This document shows, in pieces, positions 14,157-22,355 of a DNA stretch of 36,956 nt; positions within the stretch are counted from its first letter, which is position 1, and each line of letters begins with the position of its first letter. The notes beneath the pieces were generated by a model. The model saw nothing but the letters and a program-made list of their open reading frames with translations. It did no database searches and was not told where the DNA came from. The stretch lies in NCBI GenBank assembly GCA_018221205.1, contig JAAOYF010000013.1, positions 1 to 36,956 of the forward strand, read 5' to 3'. Both the position numbers and the translations under genes were made by a program. This DNA is from Candidatus Woesearchaeota archaeon. Lineage in GTDB: Archaea > Nanobdellota > Nanobdellia > Woesearchaeales > WJIZ01.

Positions 14157-15031
14157 ACTGGCAAGGTGTATATACGGCAATAGTGACTCCGTTTAAGGAC
14201 GGAGAAATTGATTGGGATGCATTGAAGAAACTCGTAGAATTCCAGCTGGAGAATAATGTAACAGGGATTGTGCCTTGTGGAACAACAGGAGAATCCCCTT
14301 GCTTATCCGATGAAGAAGCATTCAAGCTCATTGAAAACGTAGTCAAATGGACTGACGGAAAATGTAAAGTCATCGCCGGTTCAGGAACGAATTCAACCGC
14401 AAAGACCATCGCCAAAAGCAAGAAAGTAGAAAGCTTAGGTGTAGATGGACTATTGGTCGTCAATCCTTATTACAACAAACCGACGCAGGAAGGATTATAT
14501 CAGCATTTCAAAGCTGTCGCAGATTCAGTGAAGATTCCGATTGTCCTCTACAACATCAAAGGCCGGACAGGAGTGAATGTCGAAACCTTAACATTGATGA
14601 GGCTCATAAAAGAATGTCCAAACATCAGAATAGTCAAGGAAGCATCTGGAAATTTGGACCAGATGAAAGAGGTCATCAAGCAATCTCCAGATGACTTTAC
14701 TGTCCTTTCAGGAGACGACGGTATAACATTGGATCTGATAAAAGCTGGAGGAGACGGTGTTGTTTCAGTCGCCTCAAACATCATTCCCGATAAGATGGTT
14801 GCATTAGTGAACGCAGCATTAAAAAAAGATTTTGATGAAGCAGAGAAGATGAACACAGAACTGAAAGATTTCTTCGAGAAAGAATTCATCGAGACCAATC
14901 CACTCCCTATCAAAGCAGCATTGGCCATGAAAGGCATGATTGAAGAGGAATATAGGCTGCCTATGTGCAGGATGTCCTCTGCGAACAGAGAGAGATGGCA
15001 AGCAACATTAAAGAATATGAAGATACTATGA
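14153..15031 (+). CDS. dapA: 4-hydroxy-tetrahydrodipicolinate synthase
   Basis: A 292-aa TIM-barrel aldolase that condenses pyruvate with aspartate semialdehyde. Active-site residues are where expected: Thr44-Thr45 in GTTGE, Tyr133 and Arg138 in YNIKGRTG, and Schiff-base Lys162 in IVKEASG. The length equals the family norm. The start overlaps the dapB stop and the stop overlaps the lysA start, each by ATGA, so the three proteins are made in a coupled way. Confidence 0.95.
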   Translation: MNWQGVYTAIVTPFKDGEIDWDALKKLVEFQLENNVTGIVPCGTTGESPCLSDEEAFKLIENVVKWTDGKCKVIAGSGTNSTAKTIAKSKKVESLGVDGLLVVNPYYNKPTQEGLYQHFKAVADSVKIPIVLYNIKGRTGVNVETLTLMRLIKECPNIRIVKEASGNLDQMKEVIKQSPDDFTVLSGDDGITLDLIKAGGDGVVSVASNIIPDKMVALVNAALKKDFDEAEKMNTELKDFFEKEFIETNPLPIKAALAMKGMIEEEYRLPMCRMSSANRERWQATLKNMKIL

Positions 15032-16266
15032 AACTTCCTTTCACTAAAGAACAAGTAGAGAAGATAAGAGAGAGATTCCCGACTCCCTTCCACATCTACG
15101 ATGAGAAAAGAATCAGAGAGAATGTAAGAAAGTTCAAGAAAGCATTCGGCAAATTAGAAGGCTTCAAGGAATTCTTTGCAGTCAAGGCATTGCCCAATCC
15201 ATACATCCTAAAGATATTGAAAGAGGAAGGCTTCGGCACTGATTGCTCTTCCTTGCCTGAACTCATCCTATCAGAGAAAGTCGGCATAACAGGAGAAGAG
15301 ATAATGTTCAGCTCTAATGACACTCCAAAAGAGGCATTCAAGAAAGCAAAAGAGCTGGGAGCGATCATCAATGTAGACGACATTTCTCATATTGAATTTC
15401 TTGAGAAAGCAGCTGGCCTGCCGGATCTCATATGCTTCAGATACAACCCAGGACCAGCAAGAAAAGGCTCAACTATCATCGGCGATCCGAAAGAGGCAAA
15501 GTACGGCTTCACCAAAGAGCAATTGCTGGAAGGATATAGGATCTGCAAAGAAAAAGGTGTGAAAAGGTTCGGCCTGCATACTATGGTCATCTCAAATGAA
15601 CTCAATGAAGACTATTTCATCGAGACAGCAAAGATGCTTTTCGAACTCGCTATAGAAATAAAAGAAAAACTGGACATTCAGCTAGAATTTGTCAATCTAG
15701 GTGGGGGCATAGGCATTCCCTACAGACCAGATGAAAGACCAGTAGATTATGAAAAGATTGCAGATGGTGTACAGAAGCAGTATGATGAATTGATAAAAAA
15801 GAACAACCTGCATCTAAAGATCTATCTGGAGTGCGGCCGTGTCATAACAGGTCCTTATGGCTATCTCATAACAACAGTCCTTCATCTTAAGCATACCTAC
15901 AAAGAATACGTCGGTGTAGATGCTTCCATGGCAAATCTGATGCGGCCTGCGATGTACGGTGCACATCATCCTATCACTGTCCTAGGAAAAGAAGACAAAG
16001 CAAATGATCATACCTATGATGTCACTGGATCATTATGCGAAAACAATGATAAATTCGCGATTGACAGGAAGCTGCCAGAGATCAATGAAGGAGATATCTT
16101 AGCGATCCACAACACCGGCGCGCATGGCCATAGTATGGGCTTCAATTATAACGCCAGTCTAAGAAGCGCAGAACTCCTCTTAAAAGAAAACAAAGATGTC
16201 ATCCAGATCAGGCGTGCAGAGACAGTGGAAGATTATTTCTCCACTTTAGATTTCTCAAACCTATAA
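15028..16266 (+). CDS. lysA: Diaminopimelate decarboxylase
   Basis: A 412-aa PLP enzyme that makes lysine from meso-diaminopimelate. The N-terminal barrel carries AVKA with the PLP Lys53, the LGGGIGIPY phosphate-binding loop and an ECGR motif. The C-terminal domain has the SLCENNDKFA block (family: CESGD) with the catalytic Cys, and GHSMGFNYN. A longer frame starting in dapA was rejected; the ATG at 15028 overlaps the dapA stop. An ornithine decarboxylase-type relative is possible but the neighbours argue for lysine. Confidence 0.93.
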   Translation: MKLPFTKEQVEKIRERFPTPFHIYDEKRIRENVRKFKKAFGKLEGFKEFFAVKALPNPYILKILKEEGFGTDCSSLPELILSEKVGITGEEIMFSSNDTPKEAFKKAKELGAIINVDDISHIEFLEKAAGLPDLICFRYNPGPARKGSTIIGDPKEAKYGFTKEQLLEGYRICKEKGVKRFGLHTMVISNELNEDYFIETAKMLFELAIEIKEKLDIQLEFVNLGGGIGIPYRPDERPVDYEKIADGVQKQYDELIKKNNLHLKIYLECGRVITGPYGYLITTVLHLKHTYKEYVGVDASMANLMRPAMYGAHHPITVLGKEDKANDHTYDVTGSLCENNDKFAIDRKLPEINEGDILAIHNTGAHGHSMGFNYNASLRSAELLLKENKDVIQIRRAETVEDYFSTLDFSNL

Positions 16267-16267
16267 A

Positions 16268-16276
16268 TTTTTAAAT
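16268..16276 (+). promoter_or_regulatory. TATA box of dapL
   Basis: TTTTTAAAT directly follows the lysA stop and predicts a start near 16298. The leader then includes GAGGGA at 16304-16309. dapL may therefore be expressed both from the operon and from its own promoter. Confidence 0.5.
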
Positions 16277-16314
16277 CAGCAATTATTCTTCCATATTAAA
16301 AATCGAGGGAAAAA

Positions 16315-17496
16315 ATGAGGATTGAAGCGTCAAAAAGAGTGCAGTCAATAGGCAGCTATGCATTTGCAGATGTCGACAATGAAGTTGCCAAATTGAAAAG
16401 ACATGGAATTTCTCCGATAGATTTCGGCGTCGGTGATCCTAAAGAGCCCACTCCAGGTATAATCCGAAATTATACTAAGAGGGCTATTGACAAAAAAAGA
16501 GAATCCGGCTATCCTTCATACATCGGCTCTGAGGATTTCAGGCAGACCGTATCAGAATGGAACAAGAAAAGATTCAATATCGACCTTGATCCAAAGACAG
16601 AGATATCCTCGACCATAGGAAGCAAAGAAGGCATCTTCAATTTCGCAGAAGGCTTCATCAACCCTGGAGATTATGCTATCATACCCACTCCTGGCTATCC
16701 GCCCTGGAGCAGAGGAACTTTATTCTCAGAGGGAAAATCATACTTCGTTCCATTGACAAAAGAAAATGAATTCCTGCCCGATCTCGATAAGATTCCAAAA
16801 GACATCATAAAGAAAGCAAAGATACTCTGGATAAACTATCCAAATAATCCGACATCAGCCATAGCATCAAAGGATTTCTTGAAAAAAGCAGTTGATTTCG
16901 GCCATGATAACAATATCATCATCGCCTCTGATGAAGCATATTCAGAATTTTATTTTGAGGAAGAATACCGGCCTCACTCAATCCTGGAGATCTCGAAACA
17001 AGGCACTGTCGCTTTCAACTCCTTATCAAAAAGAAGCTTCATGACAACCTATCGGGTAGGATGGCTCGCCGGAGATAAGGAAATCATCGATATCTTCAAG
17101 AAAGTGAAGACCAATGTCGATTCAGGAACATCCACATTCATCCAGGATGCTGCCATCGCAGCTTATAATGATGAATCTCATGTGAAACATATGCGGGAAG
17201 AATACAAGAAAAAACGCGATTATATGTGCCAGGCTTTGAAACAGGCTGGATTAGAAGATTGCACTCCGAAGGCAACTATGTACATCTGGCAGAAAGTTCC
17301 AGAAAAGCTCTCATCGATTGAGTTCGCAAAAAAACTATTGGATCCGAAGATTGCCTGCGTCGTCACGCCAGGAGAATGGATATCAGAAGAAGTGGATGGG
17401 ATGAACCCTGGAAAAGGCTATGTCCGATTTGCGCTAGTACCCACAATCCATGAATGCAAGGTGGCTGCAGAAAAAATAGGGAAACTTTCGTTCTAA
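16315..17496 (+). CDS. dapL: LL-diaminopimelate aminotransferase (class I/II)
   Basis: A 393-aa PLP aminotransferase of fold type I. It has NYPNNPT (174-180), DEAYSEFYF (206-214) and the PLP lysine in NSLSKRSFMTTYRVGW (Lys239). Placement right after dapB-dapA-lysA strongly suggests it converts tetrahydrodipicolinate to LL-diaminopimelate, avoiding succinylated or acetylated intermediates. Class I aminotransferases share these motifs, so the substrate is assigned by context. GAGGGA lies five bases before the ATG. Confidence 0.85.
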   Translation: MRIEASKRVQSIGSYAFADVDNEVAKLKRHGISPIDFGVGDPKEPTPGIIRNYTKRAIDKKRESGYPSYIGSEDFRQTVSEWNKKRFNIDLDPKTEISSTIGSKEGIFNFAEGFINPGDYAIIPTPGYPPWSRGTLFSEGKSYFVPLTKENEFLPDLDKIPKDIIKKAKILWINYPNNPTSAIASKDFLKKAVDFGHDNNIIIASDEAYSEFYFEEEYRPHSILEISKQGTVAFNSLSKRSFMTTYRVGWLAGDKEIIDIFKKVKTNVDSGTSTFIQDAAIAAYNDESHVKHMREEYKKKRDYMCQALKQAGLEDCTPKATMYIWQKVPEKLSSIEFAKKLLDPKIACVVTPGEWISEEVDGMNPGKGYVRFALVPTIHECKVAAEKIGKLSF

Positions 17497-17535
17497 TCTC
17501 TCTATGATATAAATACTTAAATAAAATCCTTCCTT

Positions 17536-17547
17536 GTTTATATATAG
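17536..17547 (+). promoter_or_regulatory. TATA box of the lipoprotein gene with ACG start
   Basis: GTTTATATATAG would start transcription near 17567, inside the longest frame but upstream of the AAAGGTGGT site at 17564-17572. This argues that the upstream UUG is not the start. A second AT-rich box at about 17549-17558 is an alternative. Confidence 0.5.
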
Positions 17548-17575
17548 TTTTTATATAATTTTTAAAGGTGGTACA

Positions 17576-18280
17576 ACGAGAGCAAGACTTGCTGTAGGGC
17601 TATTAGGCATTCTCATTAGTTGCACCACACCAAGAAATGATACCCTTGAAGATTCTGTTTGGGAACCTACCCATGATACACAACAGCAAACAACAGTGTA
17701 TAGTGTGCGGGCGCCCGCGCAACAAAAAATTGATTCTCCGGAGCGTGAAGAAAGCCACCCTGCAATAGATCCAGAACATGTTATCTATCCGCAAGAGAAA
17801 AAGCAGAAAAAAAAGCTCAAGCCAAGATTTTCATTATTCGCCTTTTACCTATCGGGCAACATGCCCTCATTCAACTATGATGTTCAGCATGGCAGACTCA
17901 CCGTGACTGAAACGCCCCGTTTCAAAGATCCTGAATTTTTTGAACCCAATGTCAACCTTGCTTATTCCACAGGATCAGAGATTATGTTTAATTATTGGCT
18001 GTCTCTTCGACCAACGCATGATGGCTATGATTATCAAAATATGGGGTGCCAATTCAGCGTGAGCGAATTCCCTGATTTTAGAACTCGTTTCACTCATGAT
18101 GATGGGGGCTTCAAAGTCTTCACCGGGATAAAACCATTCGGACCGGGCATTGAACCATTCCATCAATACGACTTTGATAGGGATCAACATAGGTTCGGAG
18201 CTCGTCTTAATGGGTCGAAAGCCCTCAAAGCTGCAAAAACAGCATGGAATTATGTCAGAGACATATTCTCATCAAAATAG
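17576..18280 (+). CDS. Secreted lipoprotein, unknown, probable ACG start
   Basis: A 234-aa protein with a signal peptide (RARLAVGLLGILISC) ending in a lipobox, a Pro/Gln/Lys-rich linker to about residue 85, and an aromatic-rich, probably beta-rich domain beyond it. No family is recognised. No ATG, GTG or TTG is in frame between the ribosome-binding site AAAGGTGGT and the signal peptide. ACG at 17576 sits where the start should be. Either ACG is used, or an ATG has mutated (or been misread) by one base. Confidence 0.65.
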   Translation, partial: TRARLAVGLLGILISCTTPRNDTLEDSVWEPTHDTQQQTTVYSVRAPAQQKIDSPEREESHPAIDPEHVIYPQEKKQKKKLKPRFSLFAFYLSGNMPSFNYDVQHGRLTVTETPRFKDPEFFEPNVNLAYSTGSEIMFNYWLSLRPTHDGYDYQNMGCQFSVSEFPDFRTRFTHDDGGFKVFTGIKPFGPGIEPFHQYDFDRDQHRFGARLNGSKALKAAKTAWNYVRDIFSSK

Positions 18281-18283
18281 CAA

Positions 18284-18293
18284 CTTTTAAATA
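18284..18293 (+). promoter_or_regulatory. TATA box of the TauE/SafE gene
   Basis: CTTTTAAATA is centred 26 bases before the ATG at 18315, with no ribosome-binding site between them, so the message is probably leaderless. Confidence 0.6.
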
Positions 18294-18314
18294 ACTCATT
18301 TTCAAAGTCAGGCT

Positions 18315-19124
18315 ATGATAGATCTCTTTTACTGGTTCTTGTTTCCTGTTGCTATAGTCATCGCATCTATCGCTATGATGGCAGGTATTGGTGGAGCGAT
18401 CATCTTTGCGCCTTTCCTGATGCTCGTCTTAGGATTCTCTACTTTGGAGGCATTGGCAGTCAGTCTCTTTGTCGAATTTTTCGGATTCACTTCAGGCATA
18501 ATAGGATATCTCAGACTGGGTACGATCAATCTGCAGGTGGTCAAGAAGCTGATTCCCTATACTCTGCCTGGGGCAATTATCGGTGTCACGATCGGAAGGC
18601 TCATTCCTGAATCAATATTAAAGGGGATATTGGCACTGCTCCTCATCTATCTCGGCTACAAATTCCTTTATCATAAGAAAGAAGCGTTGCCAAAGCACCC
18701 TAAGCATACAGGCGGGCAGAAATCAACAAGGAAGCACGACGTTACTCCTTTGATCAAAGGAATATCATTTCTCGGCGGTACTTTATTAGGGATGATCTCT
18801 TCTGGACTGGGTGAAGTGAATGAATACAATTTTCTTGAACGTTTAAAGATGAAAGTTTCTGCAGCCTCAGGAACCTCTATCTTTCTCGTCGGAATCTCTG
18901 CGGTCGTAGGCATCATAGTCCACGCCTTTTATTTCGGTAGTTATTCTGATGCAGCGCTCTCAGCAGGGGTTTTTTCAGTAATCCTCTTCAGCATTCCAGG
19001 AGTCATCATCGGCGGCCAGATCGGTGTTGGTTTATCCAAGAAGACTGATCCAGTATTCATGGCTAGGTATATGGGAGTGCTCTTCGCTATACTGGGCATC
19101 GTCACCTTACTGGCAATCTTCTAA
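18315..19124 (+). CDS. TauE/SafE-type membrane permease
   Basis: A 269-aa integral membrane protein with about eight hydrophobic segments. The repeated half contains GIGGAIIFAPFL near the N-terminus and GTLLGMISSGLGEVNEYNF in the second half, the glycine-rich pattern of the TauE/SafE (DUF81) family. Members export sulfite, sulfoacetate or related anions across the cytoplasmic membrane. A charged loop of about 30 residues separates the halves. The substrate is unknown; the thiol genes downstream make a sulfur compound plausible. Confidence 0.85.
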   Translation: MIDLFYWFLFPVAIVIASIAMMAGIGGAIIFAPFLMLVLGFSTLEALAVSLFVEFFGFTSGIIGYLRLGTINLQVVKKLIPYTLPGAIIGVTIGRLIPESILKGILALLLIYLGYKFLYHKKEALPKHPKHTGGQKSTRKHDVTPLIKGISFLGGTLLGMISSGLGEVNEYNFLERLKMKVSAASGTSIFLVGISAVVGIIVHAFYFGSYSDAALSAGVFSVILFSIPGVIIGGQIGVGLSKKTDPVFMARYMGVLFAILGIVTLLAIF

Positions 19125-19151
19125 ATAAGTATAGAAGGGTTAAAGATAAGC

Positions 19152-19161
19152 CTTTTATATC
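19152..19161 (+). promoter_or_regulatory. TATA box of the TlpA-ccdA-DipZ operon
   Basis: CTTTTATATC predicts a start near 19182, leaving about 10 bases that include GGGTGAT before the ATG at 19192. Confidence 0.55.
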
Positions 19162-19191
19162 AAGGCCCTTGCATTCGAGTAGGGTGATATC

Positions 19192-19746
19192 ATGAGAAAC
19201 ATACATTTCGCATTATTTGCACTATTCCTAGTAGGTTGCAGTACTGTAGTAGTAGAAAACAACCAAGCTTCACACGACACAACAGGTGCACAAGGGCAGC
19301 AGACAGGAATTCCTGCTTGGATGAACATAGAACTGAAAGACGTAAACTCTGGCGAATCCTATAAGATTTCAGATTTTGAAGACAAACCTGTTCTTCTAGA
19401 AAGTTTCGCTGTCTGGTGCCCTACCTGCACAAAGCAGCAGAAAGAAATAAAAAAATTACACGATGAAGTCGGTGATGACATCATCTCCATCAGCCTTGAT
19501 ACAGATCCGAATGAAGATGAACAAAGGGTCCTGGAACATGCAAACGCAAACGGTTTCAGCTGGAGATATTCTGTCGCCCCTACTGCCTTAACAAGGGCAT
19601 TGATTGACGAATTTGGGACAGGGGTGGTGAATGCTCCTGCAGTTCCCGTAGTCTTGATCTGCGGTGACCATTTTAAATATCTGAAGAATGGTGTAAAAAG
19701 TCCAGATTTCCTCAAGAACGAGATAGCACAGGAGTGTGGCGCATGA
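19192..19746 (+). CDS. TlpA-like thioredoxin lipoprotein
   Basis: A 184-aa lipoprotein exposed outside the membrane. The signal peptide ends in the lipobox LVGC (Cys16). A thioredoxin fold follows, with active site WCPTC (Cys76 and Cys79), the SISLDTDPNEDE region typical of TlpA/ResA proteins and a cis-Pro-like VNAPAVPVV. It would reduce or oxidise disulfides in secreted proteins. It overlaps the ccdA-like gene by ATGA; CcdA normally feeds electrons to such proteins. Confidence 0.88.
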   Translation: MRNIHFALFALFLVGCSTVVVENNQASHDTTGAQGQQTGIPAWMNIELKDVNSGESYKISDFEDKPVLLESFAVWCPTCTKQQKEIKKLHDEVGDDIISISLDTDPNEDEQRVLEHANANGFSWRYSVAPTALTRALIDEFGTGVVNAPAVPVVLICGDHFKYLKNGVKSPDFLKNEIAQECGA

Positions 19747-20420
19747 TTGACTATGCGCTCAACCTATGGTTGACCTTTTTGGCAGGCATTGTCGCTCCTT
19801 TAGGGGCAGTATGTGTCTGGCCGTTGTATCCTGGCTTTCTCGCCTATCTCTCAAACCAATTATCAGGAAAGGAGTCAAAGAAGACCTACGCTCTTCTTGG
19901 CTTTATCGCTACATTAGGGGTGATCACTTCTTTAGGCATCATCGGATTGATCGTGACCACACTATTCAGGGCATCATTGACCAATGCTATAGGCATCATC
20001 TCTCCGATAGCCTTCATCATTCTCGGCATCGTCGGCATTCTCTTGATCTTCAATGTGGATTTCGGAAGATTCCTGCCGCAGACAAAAGCCCCTATCCTAA
20101 AGAATCCACTTGCCAGTGCATATGTATTTGGGCTGTTCTTTGGAGCGATTGTCTTGCCGTGCAACCCCGGCCCCATAATAGCATTATTCGCATTGAGCAC
20201 AGGTGTCACAAATGCTGCTGCAAATTTCTCCTTGTTTCTTGTCTTCGGTCTTGGCATGGGTCTTCCTCTGCTGCTCTTCTCGATCATCTCAGCAGGCAGG
20301 AGCCAACAGATCATCAATTGGATGAGCAGAAGGAAAACAATTATAAATCGCTCTTTGGGAATAGTGATAGTGCTCATCACATTATATTTCCTTATCTTTG
20401 ATTTCAAGGTGTTCGGATGA
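19743..20420 (+). CDS. ccdA: CcdA-like transmembrane electron carrier
   Basis: A 225-aa protein with six hydrophobic segments. The two membrane cysteines that define the CcdA/DsbD core are visible: Cys24 in AVCVWPLYPG and Cys140 in VLPCNPGP. The family carries electrons from cytoplasmic thioredoxin to extracytoplasmic thiol proteins. The start overlaps the TlpA-like stop (ATGA) and its stop overlaps the next gene, another membrane thioredoxin. This gives one unit with one transporter and two outside partners. Confidence 0.92.
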   Translation: MIDYALNLWLTFLAGIVAPLGAVCVWPLYPGFLAYLSNQLSGKESKKTYALLGFIATLGVITSLGIIGLIVTTLFRASLTNAIGIISPIAFIILGIVGILLIFNVDFGRFLPQTKAPILKNPLASAYVFGLFFGAIVLPCNPGPIIALFALSTGVTNAAANFSLFLVFGLGMGLPLLLFSIISAGRSQQIINWMSRRKTIINRSLGIVIVLITLYFLIFDFKVFG

Positions 20421-21517
20421 AGAAAGAGACGATCTATCTGATTATTGCATTGATTGCTGTTGTCGGCGTCATCGGCTATATTCAAAGCATCAGTTCTGAA
20501 AGAGGATATAAAGACCTCATTGACCAACCGGCTCAAATCGGTTCAGACAGGCAGATCATCAATCCTGAAAAAGAAGGAAAATATCCAAAAGCCCCTGAAT
20601 TACGAGGGATAGCCGGCTATCTCAACGTCGAGGATATCACCATAGCACAGCAGCAAGGTAAAGTCGTCTTGATTGATTTCTGGACCTACAGCTGCATCAA
20701 TTGCATCCGTACCTTGCCTCATCTGACAGAATGGGACAGAAAGTATAGAGAAAAAGGATTTGTCATTATCGGTGTGCATACTCCAGAATTCAATTTTGAG
20801 AAAGAATATGACAATGTGCAGGCAGCGATGGAAAAGTACAACATAGAATATTCTGTTGTGCAGGACAATGATTATCTTACCTGGCGCGCCTATCAGAACC
20901 GCTATTGGCCAAGAAAATATCTTATAGACCATGAAGGGTATATCCGCTATGACCATATAGGAGAAGGCGCTTATGACGAGACAGAGAAGATGATCCAGCA
21001 GCTGTTGGAAGAGGCAGGCCAAGAAGCAGATGAAGAACTTTCTGAGATCGAGGACAAAACCCCTATTTTAAGACGCACACCAGAACTCTATGCAGGTCAT
21101 CAGTTCGCTCTTCCCCGAGGCCAGAATGTCGGGAATGAAGAAGGGCTGCAGCCAGAGCAGATCATCGACTATACCTTACCAGAGGCAATCAAGGATGATA
21201 TCATCTATCTCGAAGGAAGATGGCGTAGTGGTGGAGATGAGCTTGCAGCAAAAAGCAACGGCCTTGTCGTGCTGGACTATATCGCATCCGATGTCAATAT
21301 AGTCGCAGATGGCTCTCAGGAGATTGAGGTATTCCTTGATGATCGATATATAACTGAAGAACAGGCCGGTGCTGATGTGCAGTTCGATAATATGAGGGCA
21401 TACATCGTGGTAGACGAGCCGAGATTATATAATGTCATCAGCGGAGACTATGGAAGAGATATTCTAAAATTAAAAGTGAATGAAGGATTCAGCTTCAATG
21501 CCTTCACCTTTGGTTAA
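20417..21517 (+). CDS. DipZ-like membrane-anchored thioredoxin with C-terminal domain
   Basis: A 366-aa protein. One N-terminal membrane anchor lies at about 5-23. A thioredoxin domain carries FWTYSCINCIRTLP (Cys93 and Cys96), a signature of DipZ. Residues about 215-366 form a second, beta-rich domain like the carbohydrate-binding-module-like tail of DipZ. In bacterial DipZ the CcdA part is fused to these domains; here it is the separate preceding gene. It ends tail to tail with the CARF regulator gene, overlapping by four bases. Confidence 0.86.
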   Translation: MKKETIYLIIALIAVVGVIGYIQSISSERGYKDLIDQPAQIGSDRQIINPEKEGKYPKAPELRGIAGYLNVEDITIAQQQGKVVLIDFWTYSCINCIRTLPHLTEWDRKYREKGFVIIGVHTPEFNFEKEYDNVQAAMEKYNIEYSVVQDNDYLTWRAYQNRYWPRKYLIDHEGYIRYDHIGEGAYDETEKMIQQLLEEAGQEADEELSEIEDKTPILRRTPELYAGHQFALPRGQNVGNEEGLQPEQIIDYTLPEAIKDDIIYLEGRWRSGGDELAAKSNGLVVLDYIASDVNIVADGSQEIEVFLDDRYITEEQAGADVQFDNMRAYIVVDEPRLYNVISGDYGRDILKLKVNEGFSFNAFTFG

Positions 21518-22146
21518 GTGATATAGCCTTTCATCAGCATCCTTCCCAGGAAGCTGAGAGATATCTTTGTCCTTCCCTTCACATCCTCTGTCTTGACCAA
21601 TTCCATCTCTTTCAGACCTTCAGATTTCAGATTGCCATTGACATGATAGCTTATCAGCGGCATGCTCATCTTCACTTTCTTGCTTAAAACATCTAGTGAA
21701 GAGCAGCAATCTGAAGCAGTGTATAATACCTCAAGGATCTTCATCTTCTTGTCAGTGAGAAGTTTATAATAGGAGAACTTCAACACAGGCAGCAGCATAG
21801 TTGAGTTGCCCTCAACACCGAATGCCTTCAACCCATTCACAAAAGCTGCTGATGTAGCTGCACATCTTGAGTCTCGATCTCCTGTTGAGACATTGATGAT
21901 GATCTCACCTTTCTCATATTTCTTGATCTTTGCCACTTCCTGGAAGATCGCTTCCCATATGTTGCCCTTTATCTGTATGATCTGTGTAGGAATCTTGAAT
22001 TTCTCCAAGTTAGCCTTTGCTTCCTCTGCAATGGGCACCCTATCAACAGGAGTAAGAAGAATGATCTTCTCTGTAGGGAATTCCTTGATACCTACATAAA
22101 GGTCCTCAATATAATCGCCAACCGGTGCTACAATCGTTTTTTTCAT
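21514..22146 (-). CDS. CARF-domain winged-helix regulator (HFX_2341/DUF6293-like)
   Basis: A 210-aa protein. The N-terminal half has a Rossmann-like CARF pattern (TIVAPVGDYIEDL, then INVSTGDRDSRCAA near 88-101). Such domains bind cyclic oligonucleotides or other nucleotides. The C-terminal half is a winged helix (DVLSKKVKMSMPLISYHV, about 153-170). The family includes transcription factors linked with, but not restricted to, CRISPR systems. No CRISPR array or cas gene is in the window. GAGGTGG lies four bases before the ATG at 22146, three codons inside the longest frame. Confidence 0.82.
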   Translation of the reverse strand: MKKTIVAPVGDYIEDLYVGIKEFPTEKIILLTPVDRVPIAEEAKANLEKFKIPTQIIQIKGNIWEAIFQEVAKIKKYEKGEIIINVSTGDRDSRCAATSAAFVNGLKAFGVEGNSTMLLPVLKFSYYKLLTDKKMKILEVLYTASDCCSSLDVLSKKVKMSMPLISYHVNGNLKSEGLKEMELVKTEDVKGRTKISLSFLGRMLMKGYIT

Positions 22147-22185
22147 CACAACCACCTCATTACTTGTAAAAAAGTACCTAGTTTG

Positions 22186-22195
22186 ATATATAATT
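22186..22195 (-). promoter_or_regulatory. TATA box of the CARF regulator gene
   Basis: The minus strand reads AATTATATAT, predicting a start near 22165 and a short leader holding the GAGGTGG site at 22157-22151. Confidence 0.55.
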
Positions 22196-22270
22196 ACTAT
22201 ATTGAGCTATTAAAGATATGGTTTAACTTATTAAACTTCTGTTTTAATGCATAAAGAGAGTATAGATATA

Positions 22271-22282
22271 AGCTCGAGAGCT
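22271..22282. repeat. Perfect palindrome upstream of the 9-codon ORF
   Basis: AGCTC-GA-GAGCT lies between a weak AT box (22261-22270) and the ribosome-binding site of the tiny ORF. Its position suits an operator for a dimeric regulator, possibly the divergent CARF protein. This is inference from geometry only. Confidence 0.4.
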
Positions 22283-22316
22283 CTAAAAGGGTTATAAATT
22301 GAAAGGAGGTGCCAAA

Positions 22317-22346
22317 ATGAAAGGAGGAGATGGTTGCGGATGCTAA
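22317..22346 (+). CDS. Nine-codon Cys-rich ORF
   Basis: The frame encodes M-K-G-G-D-G-C-G-C and a stop. A complete Shine-Dalgarno AAGGAGGTG (22303-22311) lies five bases before the ATG, one of the strongest sites in the window. A T-run ends the unit ten bases after the stop. The glutaredoxin gene that follows has its own site. It may be a metal- or thiol-responsive leader peptide or a real mini-peptide. Nothing confirms translation. Confidence 0.45.
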   Translation: MKGGDGCGC

Positions 22347-22355
22347 ATTATAGGG

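Noticed and set aside
14965-15027. Longer LysA beginning inside dapA
   Set aside because: The ATG at 15028 overlaps the dapA stop by ATGA, matching the other junctions, and gives a normal N-terminus.
17706-17722. GC-rich palindrome GCGGGCGCCCGC as an operator
   Set aside because: It lies within the coding linker of the lipoprotein gene, away from any promoter.
21514-22146. CARF protein as evidence of a CRISPR locus in the window
   Set aside because: No repeat-spacer array and no cas gene is visible on either strand.
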